From Flavobacteriaceae bacterium (GTDB lineage: Bacteria; Bacteroidota; Bacteroidia; Flavobacteriales; Flavobacteriaceae): a stretch of DNA of 59,211 bases. Each line of letters starts with the position of its first letter. The stretch's first letter is position 1. The position numbers and the translations under genes are program-made. Location: positions 1 to 59,211 of the forward strand of contig PKDQ01000003.1 of assembly GCA_002862645.1 (NCBI GenBank), written 5' to 3'. Positions 44,857-52,749 of the stretch are shown here, piece after piece. The notes under the pieces are model-generated. The model was not told the DNA's origin. It ran no database searches and saw only the letters and a list, made by a program, of their open reading frames with translations.

Positions 44857-44864
44857 CAAAAATA
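44857..44864 (-). promoter_or_regulatory. Putative -7 promoter element of the hemA-C-D-E-F-B set
   Basis: On the minus strand TATTTTTG matches TAnnTTTG exactly, 21 bp before the hemA ATG. Confidence 0.5.
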
Positions 44865-44957
44865 ACGCACAGCCAAGACAAAAAATACCGCTAAAAGTAC
44901 TTTTTCTAACGCTATTAGGGCTTGGCAGTTCACAGAGAAATTACTATTTTTTCTTTG

Positions 44958-44965
44958 TATGTTTG
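44958..44965 (+). promoter_or_regulatory. Putative -7 promoter element of the AraC gene and hemH-hemJ
   Basis: TATGTTTG matches TAnnTTTG exactly, 28 bp before the chosen ATG of the regulator. The two divergent -7 boxes are about 95 bp apart, room for a shared operator. Confidence 0.45.
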
Positions 44966-44993
44966 TTCCATAGAAGAAAAACAAAAGGAAGCA

Positions 44994-45881
44994 ATGAATA
45001 CAGAAAGTAACGCTTTACGTCCTGTTATTGACCAAACCATTGAGGCGGGTTTTGACGTCCTTACTTATGATAACGGGACCGATAAAAAACAGCACGTTGT
45101 CCGTCATGTTGATGCCAGTTTGATTCAATTTCATTTTTGTTTCCGAGGAAGCGTAACCTTTCATTTTAATGCACGAACCTACAGTCTTCCCATATTAGAC
45201 GAACACGTTTTACTGTTGTATAACCCTCAGCGTGAATTGCCCATGGAGCTTGATCTTGCAGAAAATACTCAGCTGGTCACGGTGCTTATTTCAATTAAAA
45301 AATTCCACAGCTTGTTTTCGCAAGAGGCGGAACAAATCAGTTTCCTTTCGGACGAAAACGTTGACAAAAAATACTATAAAGACCATGTTTTCACCCCTTC
45401 TATGGCTGTAGTTTTGAGTCAGGTTTTACAACACCAACCCTACGCTTTGATGAGCAGGCTTTATTTAAAAGGAAAGGTTTACGAGCTTTTGAGCCTGTAC
45501 TTTAACCCTTCCGAAGCCACAGATATTGCTGAGTGTCCCTTTTTGGTTGATGAAGAAAATGTGCGTAAAATTCGTAACGCTAAAAAAATCATGCTTGAAC
45601 GCATGGTAGATCCGCCAAGTTTGCCTGAATTGGCCGATGAAATAGGCCTAAGTTTAAAGAAACTGAAAGAAGGATTTAAGCAACTTTATGGCAGCACGGC
45701 CTATCAATTTGTTTTGGACCACAAGATGAACCACGCGCGCCAACTATTGGGCACAGGCTCTTACAATGTGAATGAAGTAGCCAGTCAACTTGGCTACAGC
45801 AATTCAAGTCATTTTATTGAAGCCTTTAAAAAGAAGTTTGGCACGACACCAAAAAAATACCTTTTGTCTGTATCTTCGTAA
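44994..45881 (+). CDS. AraC family transcriptional regulator
   Basis: 295 residues from ATG 44994, preceded by AAAAGGAA. The N-terminal part (about 1-190) is a beta-rich sensing domain without a recognised ligand. The C-terminal part has two helix-turn-helix units: PSLPELADEIGLSLKKLKEGF and NVNEVASQLGYSNSSHFIEA, ending FKKKFGTTPKKYL. Its C-terminal half is similar in style to regulators of iron-uptake genes such as PchR. Placed between two divergent heme gene sets and 14 bp before hemH, it probably controls heme synthesis. An earlier in-frame start (44922) would cover the promoter. Confidence 0.88.
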   Translation: MNTESNALRPVIDQTIEAGFDVLTYDNGTDKKQHVVRHVDASLIQFHFCFRGSVTFHFNARTYSLPILDEHVLLLYNPQRELPMELDLAENTQLVTVLISIKKFHSLFSQEAEQISFLSDENVDKKYYKDHVFTPSMAVVLSQVLQHQPYALMSRLYLKGKVYELLSLYFNPSEATDIAECPFLVDEENVRKIRNAKKIMLERMVDPPSLPELADEIGLSLKKLKEGFKQLYGSTAYQFVLDHKMNHARQLLGTGSYNVNEVASQLGYSNSSHFIEAFKKKFGTTPKKYLLSVSS

Positions 45882-45895
45882 CGAAAAATGTTGCT

Positions 45896-46915
45896 ATGAA
45901 AGGAGTTCTAATGGTGAATTTAGGTTCACCCAAAAGCCCTACACCTGAGGACGTCAAGCCTTACTTGGAAGAGTTTTTAATGGATGAGCGTGTGATTGAC
46001 GTGCCCAAGTGGTTTCGTTCTTTTTTGGTCAAAGGGATTATTCTCAAAACCCGACCTAAAAAATCGGCGAAGGCTTATCAAAAAATTTGGTGGGACGAAG
46101 GTTCTCCACTAATTGTTTTATCGGAACGCTTACACGAAAAGGTCGCTCAAAAGACATCTGTACCCATTTCGCTTGCCATGCGATATGGTCAACCGTCTAT
46201 AGCTTCAGGCTTGGAAGAACTACATCAAAAAGGGGTAGATGAGGTGCTGATTGTTCCCCTTTATCCGCAACACGCCATGGCTACTACAGAAACCATATTG
46301 GTTTTGGCAGAAGAAATTAGAGCTGCACAATATCCAAAAATATCCTTTACACATTTGCCAGCATTTTATCATCATGCAGATTATATCAGGGTATTGGCAC
46401 ATTCTATTCAAGAATACCTTCAAGACAAACCGTGGGAACATTTGTTGTTTTCCTATCATGGCATTCCAGAGCGACACATTCGCAAATCGGACATTACCAA
46501 ATCGCATTGTAAGATTGATGGCAGCTGTTGTCAAACGCCATCCGATGCGCATGACTATTGCTACCGTCACCAATGTTATGAAACCACCAAACAGGTTGCG
46601 GAGTATCTCGAGCTGCGGCCGGGAAGCTTTTCAACTTCGTTTCAGTCTCGATTAGCAGGCGATAAGTGGCTGCGCCCTTACACAGATAAAACGGTTGAGC
46701 AATTTGCCAAAACCGGAACTAAGAAGTTGGCGGTTGTGACCCCTGCGTTTATTTCGGACTGCCTAGAAACGTTAGAGGAGATAGGCATGGAGGCCAAAGA
46801 AGATTTTGAAGAAAAAGGGGGAGAAGAAATGCATGTAGTTCCATGTATCAACGATCGTGACGATTGGGTAAATGTGCTAAGTCGCTGGATAGATGAGTGG
46901 GCAACAGCTTCTTAA
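45896..46915 (+). CDS. hemH: Ferrochelatase
   Basis: 339 residues. MVNLGSPKSPTPEDVKPYLEEFLMD at the start, the iron/porphyrin His in FSYHGIPERH, and the C-terminal block VTPAFISDCLETLEEI with its conserved Glu residues. It inserts ferrous iron into protoporphyrin. A cysteine-bearing insert (CKIDGSCCQTPSDAHDYC) may bind an iron-sulfur cluster or be structural. It lies 14 bp after the AraC gene. Confidence 0.96.
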   Translation: MKGVLMVNLGSPKSPTPEDVKPYLEEFLMDERVIDVPKWFRSFLVKGIILKTRPKKSAKAYQKIWWDEGSPLIVLSERLHEKVAQKTSVPISLAMRYGQPSIASGLEELHQKGVDEVLIVPLYPQHAMATTETILVLAEEIRAAQYPKISFTHLPAFYHHADYIRVLAHSIQEYLQDKPWEHLLFSYHGIPERHIRKSDITKSHCKIDGSCCQTPSDAHDYCYRHQCYETTKQVAEYLELRPGSFSTSFQSRLAGDKWLRPYTDKTVEQFAKTGTKKLAVVTPAFISDCLETLEEIGMEAKEDFEEKGGEEMHVVPCINDRDDWVNVLSRWIDEWATAS

Positions 46916-46952
46916 TTTTGAAAAAGGCGTACCTTTAGAACAATACTTAAGC

Positions 46953-47495
46953 GTGGATTATTATTTATACATAAAAGCACTTCATCTGATTTTTGTAATC
47001 ACCTACTTTGCTGGGCTATTTTATATGCCACGGCTTATGGTATACATGGTTGAAGCTGCCGAACGCCCACAACCGGAGTCCGATATTATCATACCACAAT
47101 TACAATTGATGATTCGACGCTTGTGGCAAATCATTACGGTCCCTTCTGCTATTTTAGGACTAATTTTTGGGCTTTTGATGGTGTGGATAAACCCCTTTTT
47201 GCTGGGTAAATCTTGGATGTTGGTCAAGTTGGTATTTGTAGGGTTATTGATTTTATACCATATACAAACACATCGTTTTTACAAGGCATTTTTGCAAAGG
47301 AATTGCCAGCGTAGCGCCAGCTTTTTTCGCATTTGGAATGAAGGCGCAACACTTATTTTATTTGCTGTGATATTTTTGGCGATACTCAAAGATAGCATTC
47401 ATTGGATTTTTGGGTTATTGGGGCTATTTGGCCTGACTTTTTTACTAATGCTCGCTATTCGGTTATACAAACGTTATCGTAACAAAAACGGCTAG
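46953..47495 (+). CDS. hemJ: HemJ-type protoporphyrinogen IX oxidase
   Basis: About 180 residues with four membrane helices. The start region DYYLYIKALHLIFVITYFAG with LFYMPRLMVY is the family hallmark, including the heme-ligand His in KALH; a conserved Lys lies in MLVKLVFVGLL. It oxidises protoporphyrinogen IX, the step before hemH. I choose GTG 46953 because the family begins right there and TACCTTTA at 46930 could be a -7 box. ATG 46893 would add 20 residues and overlap hemH by 23 nt. The kinase gene follows after 3 bp. Confidence 0.88.
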   Translation: MDYYLYIKALHLIFVITYFAGLFYMPRLMVYMVEAAERPQPESDIIIPQLQLMIRRLWQIITVPSAILGLIFGLLMVWINPFLLGKSWMLVKLVFVGLLILYHIQTHRFYKAFLQRNCQRSASFFRIWNEGATLILFAVIFLAILKDSIHWIFGLLGLFGLTFLLMLAIRLYKRYRNKNG

Positions 47496-47498
47496 CAT

Positions 47499-48938
47499 AT
47501 GCGGTTGCCATCTCTTCGCGCTCGGATTTTTATAGCTCTAATTTTTTTGGTGCTGGTAGCTTCAATATTAATTGCGGGAGTAACCATTGTACAATATAGC
47601 GAGCAGTCCAACACCTATCACGAACAGCGTTTATCGCGCAAAGAAAATCAACTCAAGAAGCGACTAAAGTACCTTTTGGCACGTACACCACTGAATGTTG
47701 GTGGAACAAATATTAAAGCCGTTTTTCAGCCCCATTTAAAGGAAACAGCAGACGTTTTAAACATTAACTTTAGGCTCTATAGCTTATCTGGTGATTTGCT
47801 TTGTTCTTCACAACTGATGGAATCAATTCCCTCACAAACACTTTCTACGACTATTTTAGAACAACTTCAACCCAATACGGGCGAAAGACTAATTGACGTG
47901 AGTACTACTGATGGTGTAACAACACGTTCTTCATTTTCGTATATATATGATTTAAACAACCAACCATTGGTCATTGTTAACGTGCCTTATTTTGACGATG
48001 ATTCGCTTAGCTCAATGGAGCTTAAAGCTTTTTTGATTCGTTTAGTTCAAGTGTATGTGGTCATGTTGATTATTGCCATCATTTTGGCATTTTTTGTCTC
48101 TTCTTATATAACACGTCATTTGGAAACCATCAGCAGTAAGCTCAATCAAACCAAACTATCAAAAACAAATACCAAAATAGAATTAAACAAGGCCAGTCGT
48201 GAGATTTCAGCACTCGTGTCGGCCTACAATCACATGGTGGATGAGCTAGAGGCAAGTGCGGTTAAGCTTGCCAAATCCCAAAGAGAAGTAGCTTGGCGTG
48301 AAATGGCAAAACAAGTAGCACATGAAATTAAAAATCCGTTGACGCCTATGCGACTGAGCATTCAGCATTTTGAACAACAAGCAGCAAAAGGAAATGCCCA
48401 ATGGTATGAAAAGGTACATGAGTTTAGTCAATCACTTATTCAACAAATTGACACCATGAGCGCCATTGCGTCAACATTTTCACAGTTTGCTACCATGCCA
48501 ACAGGCCAATCAGAACGTATTAATGTAAAAGAAGTTGCAGGGCGTGCTTTAGAGCTGTATGCAGATGCTCCCATTACTTTTCAGTCAGTAGCCGACGTAT
48601 ATGCTCATTTTGATGCCACACAGTTGGTGCGGATTATAAACAACCTCATTAACAACGCTATTCAGGCATGCGAAGAAGTTGAAAAACCCCAGATTCGTGT
48701 GTTGCTGACTAAAGAAAAAAAATCAATCTTATTCGCTGTTGAAGACAATGGCAAGGGAATTCCAAAAGACTTACATGACCGGATTTTTGAACCAACTTTT
48801 ACCACGAAAACGAGCGGTATGGGATTGGGCTTGAGCATGGTAAAATCTATTGTTGAAACCTATGATGGGTCTATCGTTTTTGATTCTACCCCCGACGCAC
48901 TTACGCGCTTTGAACTTCGCTTCCCAAGTGTTGATTAG
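47499..48938 (+). CDS. Sensor histidine kinase, orphan
   Basis: 479 residues. Membrane helices at 9-31 and 177-201 enclose a periplasmic sensor of about 145 residues, then HAMP (about 200-255), a HisKA helix with the phosphorylated His275 in VAHEIKNPLTPMRLS, and the ATPase domain: NNLINNAIQA (N box), DNGKGIP (G1), IFEPTFTTKTSGMGLGL (F and G2). The pattern HEIKNPLTP is like NtrY kinases. No response regulator lies nearby. It starts 3 bp after hemJ, so it is probably in the hemH-hemJ transcript. Confidence 0.93.
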   Translation: MRLPSLRARIFIALIFLVLVASILIAGVTIVQYSEQSNTYHEQRLSRKENQLKKRLKYLLARTPLNVGGTNIKAVFQPHLKETADVLNINFRLYSLSGDLLCSSQLMESIPSQTLSTTILEQLQPNTGERLIDVSTTDGVTTRSSFSYIYDLNNQPLVIVNVPYFDDDSLSSMELKAFLIRLVQVYVVMLIIAIILAFFVSSYITRHLETISSKLNQTKLSKTNTKIELNKASREISALVSAYNHMVDELEASAVKLAKSQREVAWREMAKQVAHEIKNPLTPMRLSIQHFEQQAAKGNAQWYEKVHEFSQSLIQQIDTMSAIASTFSQFATMPTGQSERINVKEVAGRALELYADAPITFQSVADVYAHFDATQLVRIINNLINNAIQACEEVEKPQIRVLLTKEKKSILFAVEDNGKGIPKDLHDRIFEPTFTTKTSGMGLGLSMVKSIVETYDGSIVFDSTPDALTRFELRFPSVD

Positions 48939-49669
48939 GGATTGATATCAGCTGTAATGGTTTTTTCTAATTGCTCAAGGGTTTCTGCTACTTGGTCGCT
49001 TGGGCAGTCCACAGGAGGGTGCATTTTAAGTTTAATTTTAGCACCAACACCCATAGGGAAATAGCCGTAGCGCGAGAGTTTCCAGGAATTGTTGATGGTA
49101 ATGCCTACCAGCTTTGCGTCAGGCATGGCATCGATAAGTTGTTTTAATCCACCCATTCGAAAAGCGCTGGGTTTAGCGCTATTGCTTCGTGTTCCTTCTG
49201 GAAAAATAACAATACTGCTGTTGGTTATTGCCAGCTTTTTTCCAAATGCTTTGATGTCTTTTAGCGCCTGTTTGGGTTTTTTCCGATCAATAAGTACAGC
49301 ACTGCCATTCCTTAGATTGAACGAAATGCTAGGAATTCCTTTGCCCAACTCTTTTTTTCCAACAAATGTTGGATAAGCCTTACTTAAATACCAAATGAGC
49401 GGAGGTATGTCATAGGTGCTCTGATGGTTGGAAACAAAAATATATGACTGGTTTTTTTCAATGGTAAAAGGGCAGTTCAAAATAAATCGAGTTCCTAAAA
49501 TATTGAGGCAGCGCAACAACAAAAAGTTAAGCACAATGACGCTTGCACGGTGTGCTTTTTTTCCAAGAAAAAAATAGCAGATACGCTGGGTGCCATCAAA
49601 TAAGATGAGGGTGAACCCAAAAAACAGATAATACAGTACGCTAAGCGGATAGGATATTAGCTTAGCCAT
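48935..49669 (-). CDS. 1-acyl-sn-glycerol-3-phosphate acyltransferase (second PlsC homologue)
   Basis: 244 residues. A membrane helix near the start, NHQSTYD (HxxxxD box) in FVSNHQSTYDIPPLI, GKKELGKG, and VIFPEGTRS, the phosphate-binding block of PlsC enzymes. It is closer to the classical bacterial PlsC than the 17301-18056 protein because it has the full FPEGTRS motif. The two may differ in acyl donor or substrate. Its stop overlaps that of the kinase by 4 nt (TTAG). Confidence 0.93.
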   Translation of the reverse strand: MAKLISYPLSVLYYLFFGFTLILFDGTQRICYFFLGKKAHRASVIVLNFLLLRCLNILGTRFILNCPFTIEKNQSYIFVSNHQSTYDIPPLIWYLSKAYPTFVGKKELGKGIPSISFNLRNGSAVLIDRKKPKQALKDIKAFGKKLAITNSSIVIFPEGTRSNSAKPSAFRMGGLKQLIDAMPDAKLVGITINNSWKLSRYGYFPMGVGAKIKLKMHPPVDCPSDQVAETLEQLEKTITADINP

Positions 49670-49678
49670 TTGTTAGGT

Positions 49679-50089
49679 TTAGCAGTGAGCGTTGTAGGCT
49701 TCTTTAAGGTTTTCTGCGATAATGTCAGCACGCCTCCCTTCAATGTGGTGCCTCTCGAGCATATGCACCAATTCTCCGTCATTGAACAACGCAATACTAG
49801 GCGATGAAGGGGGGAAAGGGACCATAAGCCCTCTTGCTTCTGCCGTAGCTTCTTTGTCTACTCCTGCAAATACAGTAATGAGTTGTGCAGGCGTTTTGTC
49901 GTTGGCTAGCGACAGACGTACGCCTGGGCGGGCGTTGGCAGCAGCACAGCCACAGACAGAGTTCACCACAACAAGTGTAGTTCCTTTTTTATTTATTGCC
50001 GAAGCAACACTTTCTGGAGTAGTACATTGGTCAAAACCTACGGCAGTAAGTTCGTCGCGCATGGGTTTAACAATTTCAGCAGGATACAT
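49679..50089 (-). CDS. BrxA/BrxB family bacilliredoxin
   Basis: 136 residues. The CGC active site (46-48) in VVNSVCGCAAANARPG and the family start MYPAEIVKPMRDEL are diagnostic. In Bacillus these proteins remove bacillithiol from protein thiols; Bacteroidota of this kind often carry the same proteins. It lies 9 bp upstream of the plsC homologue, on the same strand. Confidence 0.93.
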   Translation of the reverse strand: MYPAEIVKPMRDELTAVGFDQCTTPESVASAINKKGTTLVVVNSVCGCAAANARPGVRLSLANDKTPAQLITVFAGVDKEATAEARGLMVPFPPSSPSIALFNDGELVHMLERHHIEGRRADIIAENLKEAYNAHC

Positions 50090-50132
50090 AGCAGATTATT
50101 TAGAGTACAAAGATAAGGAAGCTGTTGGATTT

Positions 50133-50651
50133 TTAGGCACGTTCGCAATACACCATATAGTAACGGGGTGTAAAATAGCGCAAGATTGGTCTTAGCCCAA
50201 TTTTTTTTGGGTCAGGCGAAGCCCAAATGAGACGGTCTTTGACAACCCAACCACTTTTTTCAAGCAAAAAATCAAATTGTTTTTGCTCAAATTCATGATA
50301 GTGTTTGTCCCAATCGTCTTTAGTGTTCCAATATGCAGAGGCAAACCATAGCTTTAGTGGCACAGAGGCAATCAGCTTTTGGGTTTTAAGTTGGCTAAGG
50401 ATATTAAATGGCGCCAGCATATGTTCAAATATTTCAAAGGCAGTAATGCAATCCACACCTGTATCTAAATAGGGCTGGAAATCTGTATCGAGGTTTTCAC
50501 CTTTGGTATTGTGTACGGTATATCCTGACGAGGCAATAAATTTGGACAAGTCATTGGGAGTTCCCAAATCTAAAATTTTAGTACCGCTCTCTATGTGTTT
50601 TTGCACAAAGGAGCGTGTTTTTTTAAAACGTGTGGCTACTGGAAATCGCAT
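50133..50651 (-). CDS. Methyltransferase-like protein
   Basis: 172 residues. The SAM-fold pattern is visible but short: GTKILDLGTPNDLSKFI in the motif I position (GT instead of GxGxG), CITAFEIFEHMLAP like motif IV (FEhL-type), and LIASVPLKLW. The end YFTPRYYMVYCERA fits this class. The reduced glycine motif makes activity uncertain. It is about 40 bp upstream of the bacilliredoxin gene on the same strand. Confidence 0.75.
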   Translation of the reverse strand: MRFPVATRFKKTRSFVQKHIESGTKILDLGTPNDLSKFIASSGYTVHNTKGENLDTDFQPYLDTGVDCITAFEIFEHMLAPFNILSQLKTQKLIASVPLKLWFASAYWNTKDDWDKHYHEFEQKQFDFLLEKSGWVVKDRLIWASPDPKKIGLRPILRYFTPRYYMVYCERA

Positions 50652-50709
50652 GGCGTAAATGTACTATAATATAAGATGATAAAAATGGGGCAAACCTTAT
50701 TATCATTTG

Positions 50710-50717
50710 TATTTTTG
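50710..50717 (+). promoter_or_regulatory. Putative -7 promoter element of the TerB-DnaJ gene
   Basis: TATTTTTG matches TAnnTTTG exactly. It lies 5 bp before the GTG at 50722 and 35 bp before the ATG at 50752, so it argues against an upstream start. Confidence 0.45.
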
Positions 50718-50721
50718 CAGC

Positions 50722-51438
50722 GTGCGTTGGCTATTTGCATTTATTGGCTATATGATCTTTCGGTTTCCTGGAGCCTTATTGGGATTTTTTTTGGGAACGC
50801 TTTTTGAAGCAGGGAATAGCGGAAGGATTAAAACTTCTTTCCAAACTACACGTGTTTCCCAGCAAGACTTTGAGTTGCGCCTTTTGGCATTAGCCAGTAT
50901 GGTGATAAGAGCCGATGGCAAAACAAGCCAATCCGAATTGGATTATGTGCGTGCACAGTTTGTTCAATTCTTTGGCAAGGAGCGTGCTAATCAAACTTTC
51001 CGTGTTTACAATGCCGAGTTCGAACAATCGGGGATTTCAATTCTAGAAATCGGGCAATTTCTTGCCAGCAGAACACAATACGGCGCCCGTTTACAGATGC
51101 TCGACTTCTTATTTCGCATAGCCAAAGCCGACGGCCGTGTTTCGCCACCCGAGCTAGAAAAACTAGCGGAAATTGCAGGGTATATGCGCATAAGCACCTT
51201 AGACTTTAACAGCATCAAGGCCATGTTTGTTGCCCAAACAGATAGCTCTTACACCATATTAGAAGTACCCAAAACAGCTTCGGAAAACGAAATCAAAAAG
51301 GCCTATAGGAACTTGGTGAAAAAACACCATCCAGATAAAGTACGTAACTTAGGGCAAGCCGCAGAGCAGGCCGCAAAAGAAAAATTTCAACGTATTCAAA
51401 AAGCATACGAAGACATTAAGAACGAACGAGGATTTTAG
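50722..51438 (+). CDS. DjlA-type protein: membrane anchor, TerB-like domain, C-terminal J domain
   Basis: About 238 residues. An N-terminal membrane stretch (WLFAFIGYMIF, then GALLGFFLGTLF) is followed by a TerB-like helical domain (about 50-165, with MVIRADGKTSQSELDYV and FRIAKADGRVSPPELEKLAEIA). The C-terminal J domain (about 172-238) has the HPD motif in VKKHHPDKV. It probably recruits DnaK at the inner membrane. The start is GTG 50722, or ATG 50752 if the first helix is shorter; the promoter box rules out anything earlier. The HupE-like gene follows after 6 bp. Confidence 0.87.
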   Translation: MRWLFAFIGYMIFRFPGALLGFFLGTLFEAGNSGRIKTSFQTTRVSQQDFELRLLALASMVIRADGKTSQSELDYVRAQFVQFFGKERANQTFRVYNAEFEQSGISILEIGQFLASRTQYGARLQMLDFLFRIAKADGRVSPPELEKLAEIAGYMRISTLDFNSIKAMFVAQTDSSYTILEVPKTASENEIKKAYRNLVKKHHPDKVRNLGQAAEQAAKEKFQRIQKAYEDIKNERGF

Positions 51439-51444
51439 CACATC

Positions 51445-52026
51445 ATGAACGATTTTATATTGTATTTATCGCTGGGCTTTGAGCATATTTTAGACATAAA
51501 TGCTTATGATCACTTGCTTTTTTTGGTTGCCATGTCGCTGCCATTTGTATTTAAACAATTGCGATTATTGCTTATACTGGTAACGGCATTTACGATCGGC
51601 CACACCCTGTCTCTTTGGGCCGCATCGGCTGGGATTATCCGTTTTTCTTCCAACTGGATTGAGCTTTTAATCCCCATTTCGATAGTACTCACCGCCCTAC
51701 ATACATTATATTGGAATAACAGTCTGGAACGCAAACCGTCTTTGCCATTTTTTGTACTTGCTGCCTTTTTTGGCATCATCCACGGACTTGGTTTTTCGGG
51801 CTATTTTTCTATGGTTTTTCCGCACAAATCAATAGGCCTTCCATTGTTGTATTTTACCTTGGGTATTGAATTGGCACAGCTCCTTGTTGTGGCCTTGGTT
51901 GTTCTAGCCAACAGTATTTTGAGCAATGTATTTAGGGTTTCAAAACGCGACCGCCTTTTGGTAGGCAGTAGCATAATTATAGGTATTTTAGTGCCTATTT
52001 TAATTTCGGCAACCAAAGCACTATGA
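51445..52026 (+). CDS. HupE/UreJ family membrane protein
   Basis: 193 residues with six or seven membrane helices. FEHILDINAYDHLLFLVAM at the start with its His and Asp residues and FTIGHTLSLWAAS and FGIIHGLGFSGYF are the family signature, which is associated with nickel transport in hydrogenase and urease loci. No nickel enzyme lies nearby, so the ion it carries here is not known. It overlaps the dCMP deaminase gene by 4 nt (ATGA). Confidence 0.88.
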   Translation: MNDFILYLSLGFEHILDINAYDHLLFLVAMSLPFVFKQLRLLLILVTAFTIGHTLSLWAASAGIIRFSSNWIELLIPISIVLTALHTLYWNNSLERKPSLPFFVLAAFFGIIHGLGFSGYFSMVFPHKSIGLPLLYFTLGIELAQLLVVALVVLANSILSNVFRVSKRDRLLVGSSIIIGILVPILISATKAL

Positions 52027-52454
52027 ACAAAGCTGAAAAGAAACAATTGCGCTATGACACAGCCTACATGCGTATGGCTATGGAATGGGCTAAGCTATCG
52101 CATTGTCAACGCAAGCAAGTAGGGTCACTTATTGTCAAGGACCGTATGATTATTTCTGACGGCTATAATGGAACGCCCACCGGTTTTGAAAATGCTTGTG
52201 AAGATGAAGCGCACTACACCAAATGGTATGTATTACACGCCGAGGCAAATGCGATTATGAAAGTGGCATCTTCCACCCAATCTTGCGCAGGAGCAACCCT
52301 CTATATTACACTTTCGCCTTGCAAAGAATGTAGCAAGCTAATCCATCAAGCAGGGATCAAAAGAGTGGTCTATGCAAAAGCATACAAAGACATTTCTGGC
52401 ATTGAATTTTTAGAACGGGCAGGCGTAGCAGTCGTTGCTTTGACGCAAGACTAA
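52023..52454 (+). CDS. dCMP deaminase family protein
   Basis: 143 residues. Zinc site: HAE at 72-74 in LHAEANAIMK and PCKEC at 99-103 with the catalytic Glu74. The N-terminal GYNGTP motif marks it as a deoxycytidylate deaminase, which feeds dUMP to thymidylate synthase. It also resembles ComEB of Gram-positive competence loci, but nothing competence-related is around it. The stop overlaps that of the next, convergent gene by 4 nt (CTAA). Confidence 0.92.
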   Translation: MNKAEKKQLRYDTAYMRMAMEWAKLSHCQRKQVGSLIVKDRMIISDGYNGTPTGFENACEDEAHYTKWYVLHAEANAIMKVASSTQSCAGATLYITLSPCKECSKLIHQAGIKRVVYAKAYKDISGIEFLERAGVAVVALTQD

Positions 52455-52648
52455 CCCTTCATTTTTTCTTTAATTTTAAGGGCTATTTTTAGAGTAGTAA
52501 GTAAGATAATAGCACAGAGACTTGCCCCAACCCCTATCACAGCGGCAAAACTTTCTCCTTCAAGTGGCTCCTCAAAATTGATGTGGAATAAATTAAAAAT
52601 CAGCAAGCCAGCAGCCAGAACTAAAAAAATATATATAAGTACTTTCAT
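52451..52648 (-). CDS. Small two-helix membrane protein, function unknown
   Basis: 65 residues from ATG 52648 (MKVLIYIFLVLAAG), preceded by an A-rich leader. Two membrane helices (about 3-20 and 34-56) flank a short acidic loop (INFEEPLEGESF), with a basic end KIKEKMKG. Similar small proteins next to dCMP deaminase genes are common in Flavobacteriaceae, as far as I recall; no role is known. A longer frame from TTG 52672 is less likely. Confidence 0.75.
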   Translation of the reverse strand: MKVLIYIFLVLAAGLLIFNLFHINFEEPLEGESFAAVIGVGASLCAIILLTTLKIALKIKEKMKG

Positions 52649-52749
52649 GTGTTTATAATTGTTGTTTTTCAATGGTCACATGTAACTTTCGATGTTAAAA
52701 ATAATCATCCCTTTGTATGTTACTAATAATTTATAACATGTCGGTTTCA

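Noticed and set aside
52023-52454. dCMP deaminase as a ComEB competence gene
   Set aside because: The similarity reflects the shared deaminase family. The neighbours are not competence genes, and dprA in this window is broken.
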